Positions 45,566 to 53,837 of a stretch of DNA of 64,000 nucleotides are shown here, in pieces. The notes beneath the pieces were generated by a model. The model had not been told where the DNA came from and made no database searches. It was given only the letters and a program-made list of their open reading frames with translations. Each line of letters begins with the position of its first letter. The first letter of the stretch is position 1. Where the stretch lies: assembly GCF_015223105.1 (NCBI RefSeq), contig NZ_JADFTZ010000001.1, forward strand, positions 930,001 through 994,000, in the 5' to 3' direction. The DNA comes from Flavobacterium proteolyticum. Its GTDB lineage: Bacteria > Bacteroidota > Bacteroidia > Flavobacteriales > Flavobacteriaceae. A program made the position numbers and the translations under genes.

Positions 45566-48500
45566 ATGAAAAGAAAATTACTTTACGCATCAGCTTTTGT
45601 AATAGCTGCTGCTGCATTTGTTTTTTTAAGCTCTATTAAAAATGAGAAACAAGAGACTGAAAAACAAAGAATTGAGCAATCTGTAGTAAGTACTTCTAAT
45701 GTACAATCAGATTCAAAAATTGAAGCTTCTAAAACTTCTGAAGCGATTCATCCTAAAGTTGGTTTTTCAAAAAATCGATCAAAAAGCAAAACTATTGCTG
45801 AAAATAAAACTGAATATCGACTTTCTTCAAAAGAATTAGACTCTATTGAACAATTAAAGAAGAAATATGCGTCTTTTCTTCGTAATCACCCTTTTGCTAA
45901 AACCAAGCAATTATCTAAAAGTGAGAGAAAAGAGTTGTCTTTGCCTCCTAATGCTTTTTATGAACAAGAGTGGTTATATACCGCAAATCCTTATTTAGAA
46001 AGACCAGAACCAGAAGCAACTTTACAATTACAAAAAACATTACAAACACTTGAGCTTACAGGTAGAGTGCCTGGTGATGCTGTAGATAATGCATGGGTAG
46101 AACGAGGTCCAAATAATGTTGGAGGTAGAGTAAGAACATTAATGTTTGCTCCTGGTAGTACAACAAAAGTTTTTGCTGGCGGTGTTAGTGGAGGTTTGTG
46201 GGTTAATAACGACATAACATCTGCAGCTTCGCAATGGCAACAAGTTAATGGAGTGCCAGGAAATTTGGCCGTTTCATGTATTACTGTTGATCCTAATAAT
46301 ACCAATATTATGTATTTAGGTACAGGTGAAGTATATACATGGGGAGCTGTAAACGGAAATGGTGTTTATAAATCAACTGATGGTGGCCAAAACTGGGTAA
46401 ATATTTTTGGCGCTGCAACTGCTAATGTGGCGGATAACATTGTTTACATTCAAGATATAGTAGCTTGGAATAATCCAGGAACAAATCAAACAGAAGTTTT
46501 TATTGGAGTTGATGCTATGGCATATACTGAAGAAGTAACTGCGGCTTCTGGTGGAACTGCAGGGTTTACTTACTTGGGATCTAATTCAATAGGTCTATAC
46601 AGAAGTACAGATGGAACCAACTTTGCAAGATTAAATTTAGCAGCACTTAAAAATGCATCTAACCAATTTTATGCTCCAAATAAATTCGCAGTAGGCGCAG
46701 ATGGTAAATTGTGGATGGGAACAAAATACAGTTATGCTTTTGGAGCTGCTGGAGGAATGGTTTTTTCTACCACAAACGGAGGTACATGGACAAATGTTAG
46801 AAATTTAGGAAATAACGGTAGAGTAGAAATTGTAGCTTCTAAACAAACGGCTAATAAATTATACGTTTTGTTAGAAAATAATTCAGGGACAGGAGATTTA
46901 GCTCGTTTTGCTGTAACGACTGACGGTTTTGCTACCGCACCAACTTTTAGAACAATTCCAGATGACGTTGACACTGGAATTCCTGCAAATGACTTTACAA
47001 GAGGACAAAGTTTTTACGATTTATTAATAGGTATTGACCCTAATAATGATAATACATTGATAATCGGTGGAATTGACTTATTTAGAACTGCTGATGGAGG
47101 GGTAAATTTTACCCAAATTTCAAAGTGGTCTAATAATAATAACTTAGCTGCATTAAACGTACCATTAGTTCATGCTGACCACCATTGTATTGCTTTTGCA
47201 AATTCATCTCGATTAGTATTAGGAAATGATGGAGGTGTATTTTATTCAAATACAGGAGCTGTTGGAGCGACTTCAATTGAATCAAGAAATAACGGCTTAA
47301 ATGTTACTCAGTTTTATAAAGCAGCCATCAACCAAACTGGAGCTACACAAAAATTATTAGCAGGAGCACAGGATAATGGTTCTCAGTTTATTAACAACGC
47401 TCCGGGGTCGCCTGCTTCTTCTGTTGCTGTTTCTGGTGGAGATGGATGTTGGGTTTTTATTGATAAGCAAGATGATTTTATGATTTCTTCTTATGTATAT
47501 AATGTTTACTATAGAAAAGATATGAATGGTAATGCATTAAATACTATTGTTAACAATACTGCAGATGGAGATTTTGTTAATCAAAGTGGTTATGATAGTA
47601 ATTCTAATATTTTATACACAAATGGAACAAACGGGACAACTTATAGAATATATAGATTCTCTGGAGCTAATTTAACAACACAAGCTACTTTGACTAATGC
47701 TTTGTTAAATGATATTCCAACTTATTTACAGCCTTCTCCATACACTGCAAACCGTCTTTTAGTTGGGCTAGCAAATGGTAGATTGCTAAGACTTAATAGC
47801 GCAAATGGAACTCCTGCATGGGCTTCTATTGGTGATGCAACATGGGTGGGAGCTATTTCTGATATCAGATATGGACAATCTGAAAATGATATTTTCGTAA
47901 CGTTTCATAATTATGGTGTAGTTAGTGTGTGGTACACTGCTGATGGTGGTACGACATGGCAAAATAAAGAGGGAAATTTACCTAATTTGCCAGTTAAATG
48001 TATTTTACAAAACCCTTTTGCTTTAAATGAGGTAATTGTAGGGACAGAACTAGGAGTTTGGGCTACTACAAATTTTAATGCTGCATCTCCAAATTGGGTT
48101 CAATCAAATAACGGAATGAAAGATGTTAAAGTATTATCTTTTGATTATAGAAACTCAGATAATACAATTTTAGCAGCAACTTTTGGAAGAGGAATGTTCA
48201 CAGGTGAGTTTTGGACTTGCGGAAGTTCAACGACAACTTGGAATGGAACAGTTTGGAATAATGGTACTCCAAATAAAAAGAAAGTTGCCGTAATAGATGG
48301 TAATTATAATACAGCAACAAATGGAAGTTTCGAATGTTGTAGTTTAACAGTAAATGCTGGAAGAACAGCAAATATTGGAGCTAATAATTATATTTCCGTT
48401 TCTGGAAATATTACTGTAAACGGAACATTAAATGTGTTAAATAATGGTTCGTTAGTTCAAATTGATGATACAGCTGTTAACGTAGGAAATATTTCATACG

Positions 48501-49909
48501 AGAGAACAGTTTCAATTCGTAAAAGTGATTATGTGTATTGGTCTTCACCTATTAGTACATTTAATATTAATGGAGTTTCACCAGCTACAAATTCATCTTT
48601 TATTTTTAAATGGAATCCAACTGTTGTTAATGCAAATGGAGGTTTCGGTAATTGGAACGCCGCAAATGGAGAAACTATGGTTTTAGGAAAAGGATATATT
48701 GTTAAGGGTCCAGAAAGTTTTACAAATACGGCTCAGAACTTTACAGCAACTTTTAATAACGGAATTCCAAATAATGGTATTATTACAATTCCTATTTCTA
48801 GAGGGAGCTTTACTGGGGCAAATTATAATGGTACTAACGGAACTCAAATAACTAAGTTTGATGACAATTGGAATTTAATCGGTAATCCATATCCGTCAGC
48901 TATTCGTGCTTTAGATTTCTTGAATTTAAATACTAATATTGAAGGAGCAATTCGTTTGTGGACGCATACTAGTTTGCCGTCTTCAGCAATTTCATCACCT
49001 TTTTATGGAACTTCTCCATCAAATTATACACCTGCAGATTATATAACGTATAATGGTTTAGGAACTGTAAGTGGTCCTGCTGGTTTTAATGGTTACATTG
49101 CAGGTGGACAAGGTTTCTTTGTACAAATGAATGATGGTGCCGCAGCAACTCAAAATATTACTTTTAATAACGCATTAAGAAGTGCTGCTTATGCTAACAA
49201 TCAGTTCTATAGAAATGCTCAAGGAGAAGAAAATCCAGATTTAGTAGCTTCAAGAATTTGGTTGGACATTGTAGATAGTAGTAATAATTCCGATAGAACA
49301 TTAGTAGGATATACAGAAGGTGCAACTACTGCAAAAGATCGTCTTTTTGATGCCGTTACTGCGGCTGGGCTAACCATGAAAATTTATTCTTTATTAGAAG
49401 ACGATTTGTTAACTATACAAGGTAAATCGTATCCAATTGACATCAATGATAGAGTGACTTTAGGTGTTAATATTGTAGCCAACGGTAATTATTCAATTGC
49501 TATTGCTGCATTAGATGGTGTTGCTTCTGATTTGCCAATTTATTTAGAGGATAAAGATTTAAATATTATTCATGATTTAAGACAAGCGCCATATGCTTTC
49601 TCTGCTATTGCAGGTCAATTGAATAATAGATTTGTGTTGCGATATAATAATGAAACATTAGGGAACAATGATTTTGTTTTAAATAATGAAGTTATGGTAA
49701 TTTCAAATAGTGCGATTCAAGTTGTGTCAAATAAAGCATTAATTGCTAATGTTAAAGTTTATTCTGTTTTGGGTCAATTGCTTTTTGATTCTAATGTGAT
49801 GAGTTCTAATTCATTTGAGACTTCTAAAATTCAAAAAAATAATACTGCTTTATTAGTTCAAGTAACACTTGAAAACGGAGCTAAAGTAACTAAGAAAATA
49901 GTTTTTTAA
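45566..49909 (+). CDS. T9SS-secreted BNR-repeat propeller protein with shared C-terminal carrier
   Basis: The 1447-residue protein begins with a hydrophobic signal (KLLYASAFVIAAAAFVFLSS), a charged linker (about 25-110), and a VPS10/sialidase-like propeller (about 150-880) with Asp boxes STDGGQNW, TTNGGTW, TADGGVNF and TADGGTTW. From about residue 889 it shares a carrier of about 558 residues with the 2004-residue protein (TTWNG start, then CCSLTVNA, ISYER, DNWNLIGNPYPSAI, FVLRYNNETLGN), including the T9SS type C-like tail. Its propeller resembles the 22452 gene product (VHADHH, NDGGV). The substrate is unknown; whether it hydrolyses glycans is not shown. Confidence 0.82.
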   Translation: MKRKLLYASAFVIAAAAFVFLSSIKNEKQETEKQRIEQSVVSTSNVQSDSKIEASKTSEAIHPKVGFSKNRSKSKTIAENKTEYRLSSKELDSIEQLKKKYASFLRNHPFAKTKQLSKSERKELSLPPNAFYEQEWLYTANPYLERPEPEATLQLQKTLQTLELTGRVPGDAVDNAWVERGPNNVGGRVRTLMFAPGSTTKVFAGGVSGGLWVNNDITSAASQWQQVNGVPGNLAVSCITVDPNNTNIMYLGTGEVYTWGAVNGNGVYKSTDGGQNWVNIFGAATANVADNIVYIQDIVAWNNPGTNQTEVFIGVDAMAYTEEVTAASGGTAGFTYLGSNSIGLYRSTDGTNFARLNLAALKNASNQFYAPNKFAVGADGKLWMGTKYSYAFGAAGGMVFSTTNGGTWTNVRNLGNNGRVEIVASKQTANKLYVLLENNSGTGDLARFAVTTDGFATAPTFRTIPDDVDTGIPANDFTRGQSFYDLLIGIDPNNDNTLIIGGIDLFRTADGGVNFTQISKWSNNNNLAALNVPLVHADHHCIAFANSSRLVLGNDGGVFYSNTGAVGATSIESRNNGLNVTQFYKAAINQTGATQKLLAGAQDNGSQFINNAPGSPASSVAVSGGDGCWVFIDKQDDFMISSYVYNVYYRKDMNGNALNTIVNNTADGDFVNQSGYDSNSNILYTNGTNGTTYRIYRFSGANLTTQATLTNALLNDIPTYLQPSPYTANRLLVGLANGRLLRLNSANGTPAWASIGDATWVGAISDIRYGQSENDIFVTFHNYGVVSVWYTADGGTTWQNKEGNLPNLPVKCILQNPFALNEVIVGTELGVWATTNFNAASPNWVQSNNGMKDVKVLSFDYRNSDNTILAATFGRGMFTGEFWTCGSSTTTWNGTVWNNGTPNKKKVAVIDGNYNTATNGSFECCSLTVNAGRTANIGANNYISVSGNITVNGTLNVLNNGSLVQIDDTAVNVGNISYERTVSIRKSDYVYWSSPISTFNINGVSPATNSSFIFKWNPTVVNANGGFGNWNAANGETMVLGKGYIVKGPESFTNTAQNFTATFNNGIPNNGIITIPISRGSFTGANYNGTNGTQITKFDDNWNLIGNPYPSAIRALDFLNLNTNIEGAIRLWTHTSLPSSAISSPFYGTSPSNYTPADYITYNGLGTVSGPAGFNGYIAGGQGFFVQMNDGAAATQNITFNNALRSAAYANNQFYRNAQGEENPDLVASRIWLDIVDSSNNSDRTLVGYTEGATTAKDRLFDAVTAAGLTMKIYSLLEDDLLTIQGKSYPIDINDRVTLGVNIVANGNYSIAIAALDGVASDLPIYLEDKDLNIIHDLRQAPYAFSAIAGQLNNRFVLRYNNETLGNNDFVLNNEVMVISNSAIQVVSNKALIANVKVYSVLGQLLFDSNVMSSNSFETSKIQKNNTALLVQVTLENGAKVTKKIVF

Positions 49910-49930
49910 ACTGAAAATAAATTATCTCTC

Positions 49931-49963
49931 AAAGCCCAATCAATTAAAGATTGGGCTTTTTTT
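49931..49963 (+). terminator. Terminator of the 1447-residue protein gene
   Basis: AAAGCCCAATC (49931-49941) and GATTGGGCTTT (49949-49959) are perfect complements with a 7-nt loop, followed by a run of T. Confidence 0.9.
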
Positions 49964-49985
49964 ATTTCATTTGAAATCAATTTTG

Positions 49986-49993
49986 TATTTTTG
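49986..49993 (+). promoter_or_regulatory. -7 element of the M20 dipeptidase gene
   Basis: TATTTTTG followed by A lies 20 bp upstream of the ATG at 50014. No TTG at the right distance is found. Confidence 0.45.
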
Positions 49994-50013
49994 AACTTTA
50001 TCAAACAATCACA

Positions 50014-51402
50014 ATGGACAATATAAAACAATACGTTCAAGAAAATAAAGAACGTTTTTTAAACGAATTAATAGAACTTTTAAAAATACCATCTGTAAGT
50101 GCTGATAGCGCTTATGCTCACGATGTAGTATTGACAGCCGAGGCAGTTAAAGCAAGTTTAGAGAAAGCAGGTTGCGATTTCGTAGAACTTTGCGAAACAC
50201 CAGGTTACCCAATTGTTTATGGAGAAAAAATCATCGATAAAAATTTACCAACGGTTTTGGTTTATGGACATTATGATGTGCAACCACCAGATCCAATGGA
50301 GTTATGGACATCGCCTCCTTTTGAACCTGTAATCAAAACGACAGAAATTCACCCAGAAGGAGCTATTTTTGCTCGTGGCGCTTGCGATGACAAAGGACAA
50401 ATGTACATGCATGTGAAGGCGTTTGAGTATATGATTCAAAACAATTGCTTACCATGTAACGTAAAATTCATGATTGAAGGCGAGGAAGAAGTAGGTTCAA
50501 AAAGTTTAGGTTGGTTCGTAGAAAGAAATCAAGAAAAACTAGCAAATGATGTGATTTTGATTTCGGATACTGGAATGATTTCTAATCAACAACCATCAAT
50601 CACAACTGGATTAAGAGGTTTAAGTTATGTTGAGGTTGAAGTTACCGGGCCAAATAGAGATTTACACTCAGGTTTATACGGTGGGGCAGTAGCGAATCCA
50701 ATTAATGTATTAACCAAAATGATTGCTTCGTTACATGATGAAAACAATCATATTACGATTCCTGGTTTTTACGATAAAGTAGAAGAATTATCTACTGAAG
50801 AAAGAGCCGAAATGGCAAAAGCACCTTTCTCATTAGAGAAATACAAAAAAGCTTTAGATATCGAAGATGTTTACGGAGAAACTGGTTATGTTACCAATGA
50901 AAGAAATTCGATTCGTCCAACTTTAGATGTGAACGGAATTTGGGGTGGTTACACAGGTGAAGGAGCTAAAACGGTTATCGCAAGTAAAGCTTTTGCAAAA
51001 ATTTCGATGCGTTTAGTGCCAAATCAAGATTGGGAAGAAATTACGGAATTATTCAAAAAACACTTCGAAAGTATCGCTCCAAAATCAGTGAAAGTTGTGG
51101 TAAAACCGCATCATGGTGGACAAGGTTATGTTACTCCAATTGATAGTGTTGGATACCAAGCAGCTAACAAAGCGTATACAGAAACTTTTGGAGTTCCTGC
51201 AATTCCGGTTCGATCAGGTGGAAGTATTCCTATTGTAGCGCTATTTGAGAAGGAATTAAAGAGTAAAACCATTTTAATGGGCTTCGGGTTAGATAGCGAC
51301 GCTATTCACTCTCCAAACGAACATTTTGGGGTTTTCAATTATTTGAAAGGAATTGAAACGATTCCATTGTTTTACAAGTATTTCACAGAAATGAGTAAAT
51401 AA
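50014..51402 (+). CDS. M20-family dipeptidase
   Basis: The 462-residue cytosolic zinc peptidase has the two-metal site of the family: His86 in VYGHYDVQP, bridging Asp125 in RGACDDKGQ, the catalytic Glu pair in IEGEEEVGS, an Asp ligand in LISDTGM, and a late His in GLDSDAIHSPNEHFG. The long lid domain (about 210-360) and RGLSYVEVEVTGPNRDLHSG place it with CNDP/PepV-like dipeptidases that cleave dipeptides and some beta-alanyl peptides. It suits peptide use after extracellular proteolysis by the metalloproteases nearby. It is single, with a bidirectional terminator after it. Confidence 0.9.
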   Translation: MDNIKQYVQENKERFLNELIELLKIPSVSADSAYAHDVVLTAEAVKASLEKAGCDFVELCETPGYPIVYGEKIIDKNLPTVLVYGHYDVQPPDPMELWTSPPFEPVIKTTEIHPEGAIFARGACDDKGQMYMHVKAFEYMIQNNCLPCNVKFMIEGEEEVGSKSLGWFVERNQEKLANDVILISDTGMISNQQPSITTGLRGLSYVEVEVTGPNRDLHSGLYGGAVANPINVLTKMIASLHDENNHITIPGFYDKVEELSTEERAEMAKAPFSLEKYKKALDIEDVYGETGYVTNERNSIRPTLDVNGIWGGYTGEGAKTVIASKAFAKISMRLVPNQDWEEITELFKKHFESIAPKSVKVVVKPHHGGQGYVTPIDSVGYQAANKAYTETFGVPAIPVRSGGSIPIVALFEKELKSKTILMGFGLDSDAIHSPNEHFGVFNYLKGIETIPLFYKYFTEMSK

Positions 51403-51435
51403 AATAAATCCCGATGAAAATCGGGATTTATTGTT
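51403..51435. terminator. Bidirectional terminator between convergent genes
   Basis: AATAAATCCCGA (51403-51414) and TCGGGATTTATT (51421-51432) form a 12-bp perfect stem over a 6-nt loop. The AT-rich arms serve as T runs on both strands, between the M20 gene and the HTTM gene. Confidence 0.82.
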
Positions 51436-52734
51436 TTAATGAAGTACTATCCACTCATTATGTTTGAAATGACTCCATTCTGCACTAGCCATATCAAATT
51501 TTGGATCAATCAAGGTTTTATATTCTTTTCGATTGATACTGTTTTTACAATCGATATAAATAGCAATGGGTTTTCCTTTGTATTCCTCTTTTATTCTTTG
51601 ACAGTATTGCCAAATGAAATCGGGTTTGGCTGCTAAGTTCAGTGCTTGTTTTTCTGTTAACTCTTTACCGTAATTATAAATTGATTCTTTTCCGGTTTTT
51701 AAATCTTTTAATCTAATGATAATGTATCCATTTCTTTCTCTAAGCATCATACGCCAACTTAATCGATGTCCTTCTTCTGTCCACAACACGTCGCCTTCAA
51801 TAAAATGATGACGAAGCGGAAGTATAAGTTGAATAATTATATAAGGAATCATCAAAAAGTAAACAATTCTTTTTCCGTAGAAATTTTGGTGCAAATTTTC
51901 ATTTTCAACACTTGTTTTCTTTATAAGAAATATTCTTCTGATGGCTTCAGGTTCGTAAAAAAATAAAGCAAAAGTTAGAGCAAAGAAAGGAAAAATGCCA
52001 ATTTCTAAGAAAACTGCATTAAAAAGATGGAAAGATAAAGAAGCTATTAATGCAATAATTCTAGTTCTTTTGAAAAGAAGAAGAGGTACAATTAGTAAAT
52101 CAAAAATAATTCCCATATAGGCGATAAAGAGATAAAACCATTTTTGGAGAAAAAGCTTTTTTAAGGTAATTATTTCAGTAGAATTTACAAGTAAGTTTCT
52201 AGTAAAAGTTCCGTCTAACCAATCTGGATAAAATTTAGCAATGGATGCGTAAACATAAACAATAGCAATTTGAACTATAAATAGAAGACTAATCCAATAA
52301 GGCATTGTTTTTTCCTCTTTCACTCTTTGTTGCTTTACATCTAGAGAAGCATATCGATTTGCTGGAAGAAAAATCAGCAGGAAACTTATTAAAAGTAATA
52401 AATAGTAATGATTGTTATAGGCTGTTTTTTGCATAAAATACACGCCAGCCCACAAAAAAGTATAAGAAATAATGGCTATTCGATATCGATAACCTAGCAT
52501 AATAGCCAAGCCAAAAATTCCCATTGTAATGAAATAAAAATACATTCCATTGCCAGGAAAAGGTTGTAGCCATTCAAAACCAATAAAAGTAAAAGTAAAT
52601 TGAGGATCAATAAAAACACGTTTAACCCATCCAGTAAGTATAGCTCCAAAGCTTTCACAAGCAACTAAAAATCCAAAGAAGATTCGGAAAACAATTAACG
52701 GACTGTTATCTATTTCTTGGAATAATATTTTCAT
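51436..52734 (-). CDS. HTTM domain (vitamin K carboxylase-like) membrane protein
   Basis: The 432-residue protein has about seven membrane helices, beginning SPLIVFRIFFGFLVACESFGAI, with the HTTM (horizontally transferred transmembrane) pattern seen in relatives of gamma-glutamyl carboxylase: W-x-x-FMQKTAYNNHYYLLLLISFLLIFLPA and FYPDWLDG. The C-terminal 130 residues are hydrophilic and contain MLRERNGYIIIRLKDLKTGK. In eukaryotes the fold carboxylates glutamate; the bacterial role is unknown. Its start overlaps the ribF stop by 4 bp, so it is translated with ribF. Confidence 0.85.
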   Translation of the reverse strand: MKILFQEIDNSPLIVFRIFFGFLVACESFGAILTGWVKRVFIDPQFTFTFIGFEWLQPFPGNGMYFYFITMGIFGLAIMLGYRYRIAIISYTFLWAGVYFMQKTAYNNHYYLLLLISFLLIFLPANRYASLDVKQQRVKEEKTMPYWISLLFIVQIAIVYVYASIAKFYPDWLDGTFTRNLLVNSTEIITLKKLFLQKWFYLFIAYMGIIFDLLIVPLLLFKRTRIIALIASLSFHLFNAVFLEIGIFPFFALTFALFFYEPEAIRRIFLIKKTSVENENLHQNFYGKRIVYFLMIPYIIIQLILPLRHHFIEGDVLWTEEGHRLSWRMMLRERNGYIIIRLKDLKTGKESIYNYGKELTEKQALNLAAKPDFIWQYCQRIKEEYKGKPIAIYIDCKNSINRKEYKTLIDPKFDMASAEWSHFKHNEWIVLH

Positions 52735-53663
52735 TTTAAATTCTTAACAAAGTCAAGTGAAAATGTTTTGTCTTTTTCAAGTTGGGATTGAAGTTCTGTT
52801 ATTGAATTAAATTTTTGTTCATCTCGAATATGTTCTAAAAAAGAAATTTCTAAATCTTTATTGTATATATTTTCGTTTAAACCAAAAAAGTGAACTTCAA
52901 TTGATTGTTCATTCTCACCAAGTGTTGGGTTATGGCCAATATTCATCATTCCGTAAAAACTCCTGTTGTTTATTTGGCTTGATACAACATAAACGCCATT
53001 CTTAGGAAGTAATTTATAATTTTCTTTTATTCTAATATTAGCAGTTGGAAAACCAATGGTTCTGCCTATTTTTTTACCTTCAACAACTTTTCCTGTAATA
53101 AAATAAGAATAGCCCAAATATTGATTGGCTAATTGAATTTCTCCTTCTAATAAAGCTTTTCTAATTTTAGTTGAACTAATTGCAATTTCGTCAATTTCTT
53201 TTGCATTAATTTGTTCTACTTCGAACCCATATTTTTTTCCAAAGGTTATCAAGTCATTAATGTCGGCAGTTCTATTTTTGCCAAAGCGGTGGTCGTGACC
53301 AATAACAATTTTATGTATACGTAGTTTTTCAACTAAAATATCTTTTACAAATTCTTCGGCAGATAAATTTGAAAAAGCTTCGTCAAAGGGGTGAATTAGT
53401 AAATTATCAATTCCAAATTTTTCTAATAAAGTAGCCTTTTCATCAATTGTATTTAAAAGTTTTATAGATCTATCTTGTTGTAAAACCATTCTAGGATGGG
53501 GAAAAAAGGTGAGCAATAGGGTTTCGTATGAACCATTTTCTTTTGCTTCAACTAATTTTTTTAAAATAGACTGATGACCTAAATGAACGCCATCAAAAGT
53601 GCCTATCGTAATTATTGAGGGCTTTAATTGTTTAAAAGTATATGCTGAAAAATTAGTTTTCAA
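52731..53663 (-). CDS. ribF: Bifunctional riboflavin kinase / FAD synthetase
   Basis: RibF converts riboflavin to FMN and then FAD. The 310-residue protein has the N-terminal FAD synthetase (nucleotidyltransferase) domain with IGTFDGVHLGHQSIL and IVIGHDHRFGKNR, and the C-terminal riboflavin kinase domain with GRTIGFPTANI and GVYVVSSQINNRSFYGMMNIGHNPT. Both activities are present and complete. It overlaps the HTTM gene by 4 bp in an ATGA-type junction. It is divergent from the first reprolysin-like gene, with about 174 bp between them. Confidence 0.95.
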   Translation of the reverse strand: MKTNFSAYTFKQLKPSIITIGTFDGVHLGHQSILKKLVEAKENGSYETLLLTFFPHPRMVLQQDRSIKLLNTIDEKATLLEKFGIDNLLIHPFDEAFSNLSAEEFVKDILVEKLRIHKIVIGHDHRFGKNRTADINDLITFGKKYGFEVEQINAKEIDEIAISSTKIRKALLEGEIQLANQYLGYSYFITGKVVEGKKIGRTIGFPTANIRIKENYKLLPKNGVYVVSSQINNRSFYGMMNIGHNPTLGENEQSIEVHFFGLNENIYNKDLEISFLEHIRDEQKFNSITELQSQLEKDKTFSLDFVKNLK

Positions 53664-53807
53664 AATGTGATTGTTTCTGCAAAGATATTTGACTTTGCTT
53701 AAATAGAAAAGTAATGGCTGGATTATTTAAACGTCTTAAAGTGCAATTGGAATTAGTTGATATTGTGTTAATTTTTAATAATTTATCACAATTAAAAAAA
53801 TTATTTT

Positions 53808-53815
53808 TATTTTTG
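53808..53815 (+). promoter_or_regulatory. -7 element of the first reprolysin-like gene
   Basis: TATTTTTG lies 22 bp before the ATG at 53838 and matches TAnnTTTG. No TTG -33 element is evident in the very AT-rich upstream DNA. Confidence 0.45.
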
Positions 53816-53837
53816 TAGGTATTAAATTTAACCAAAA

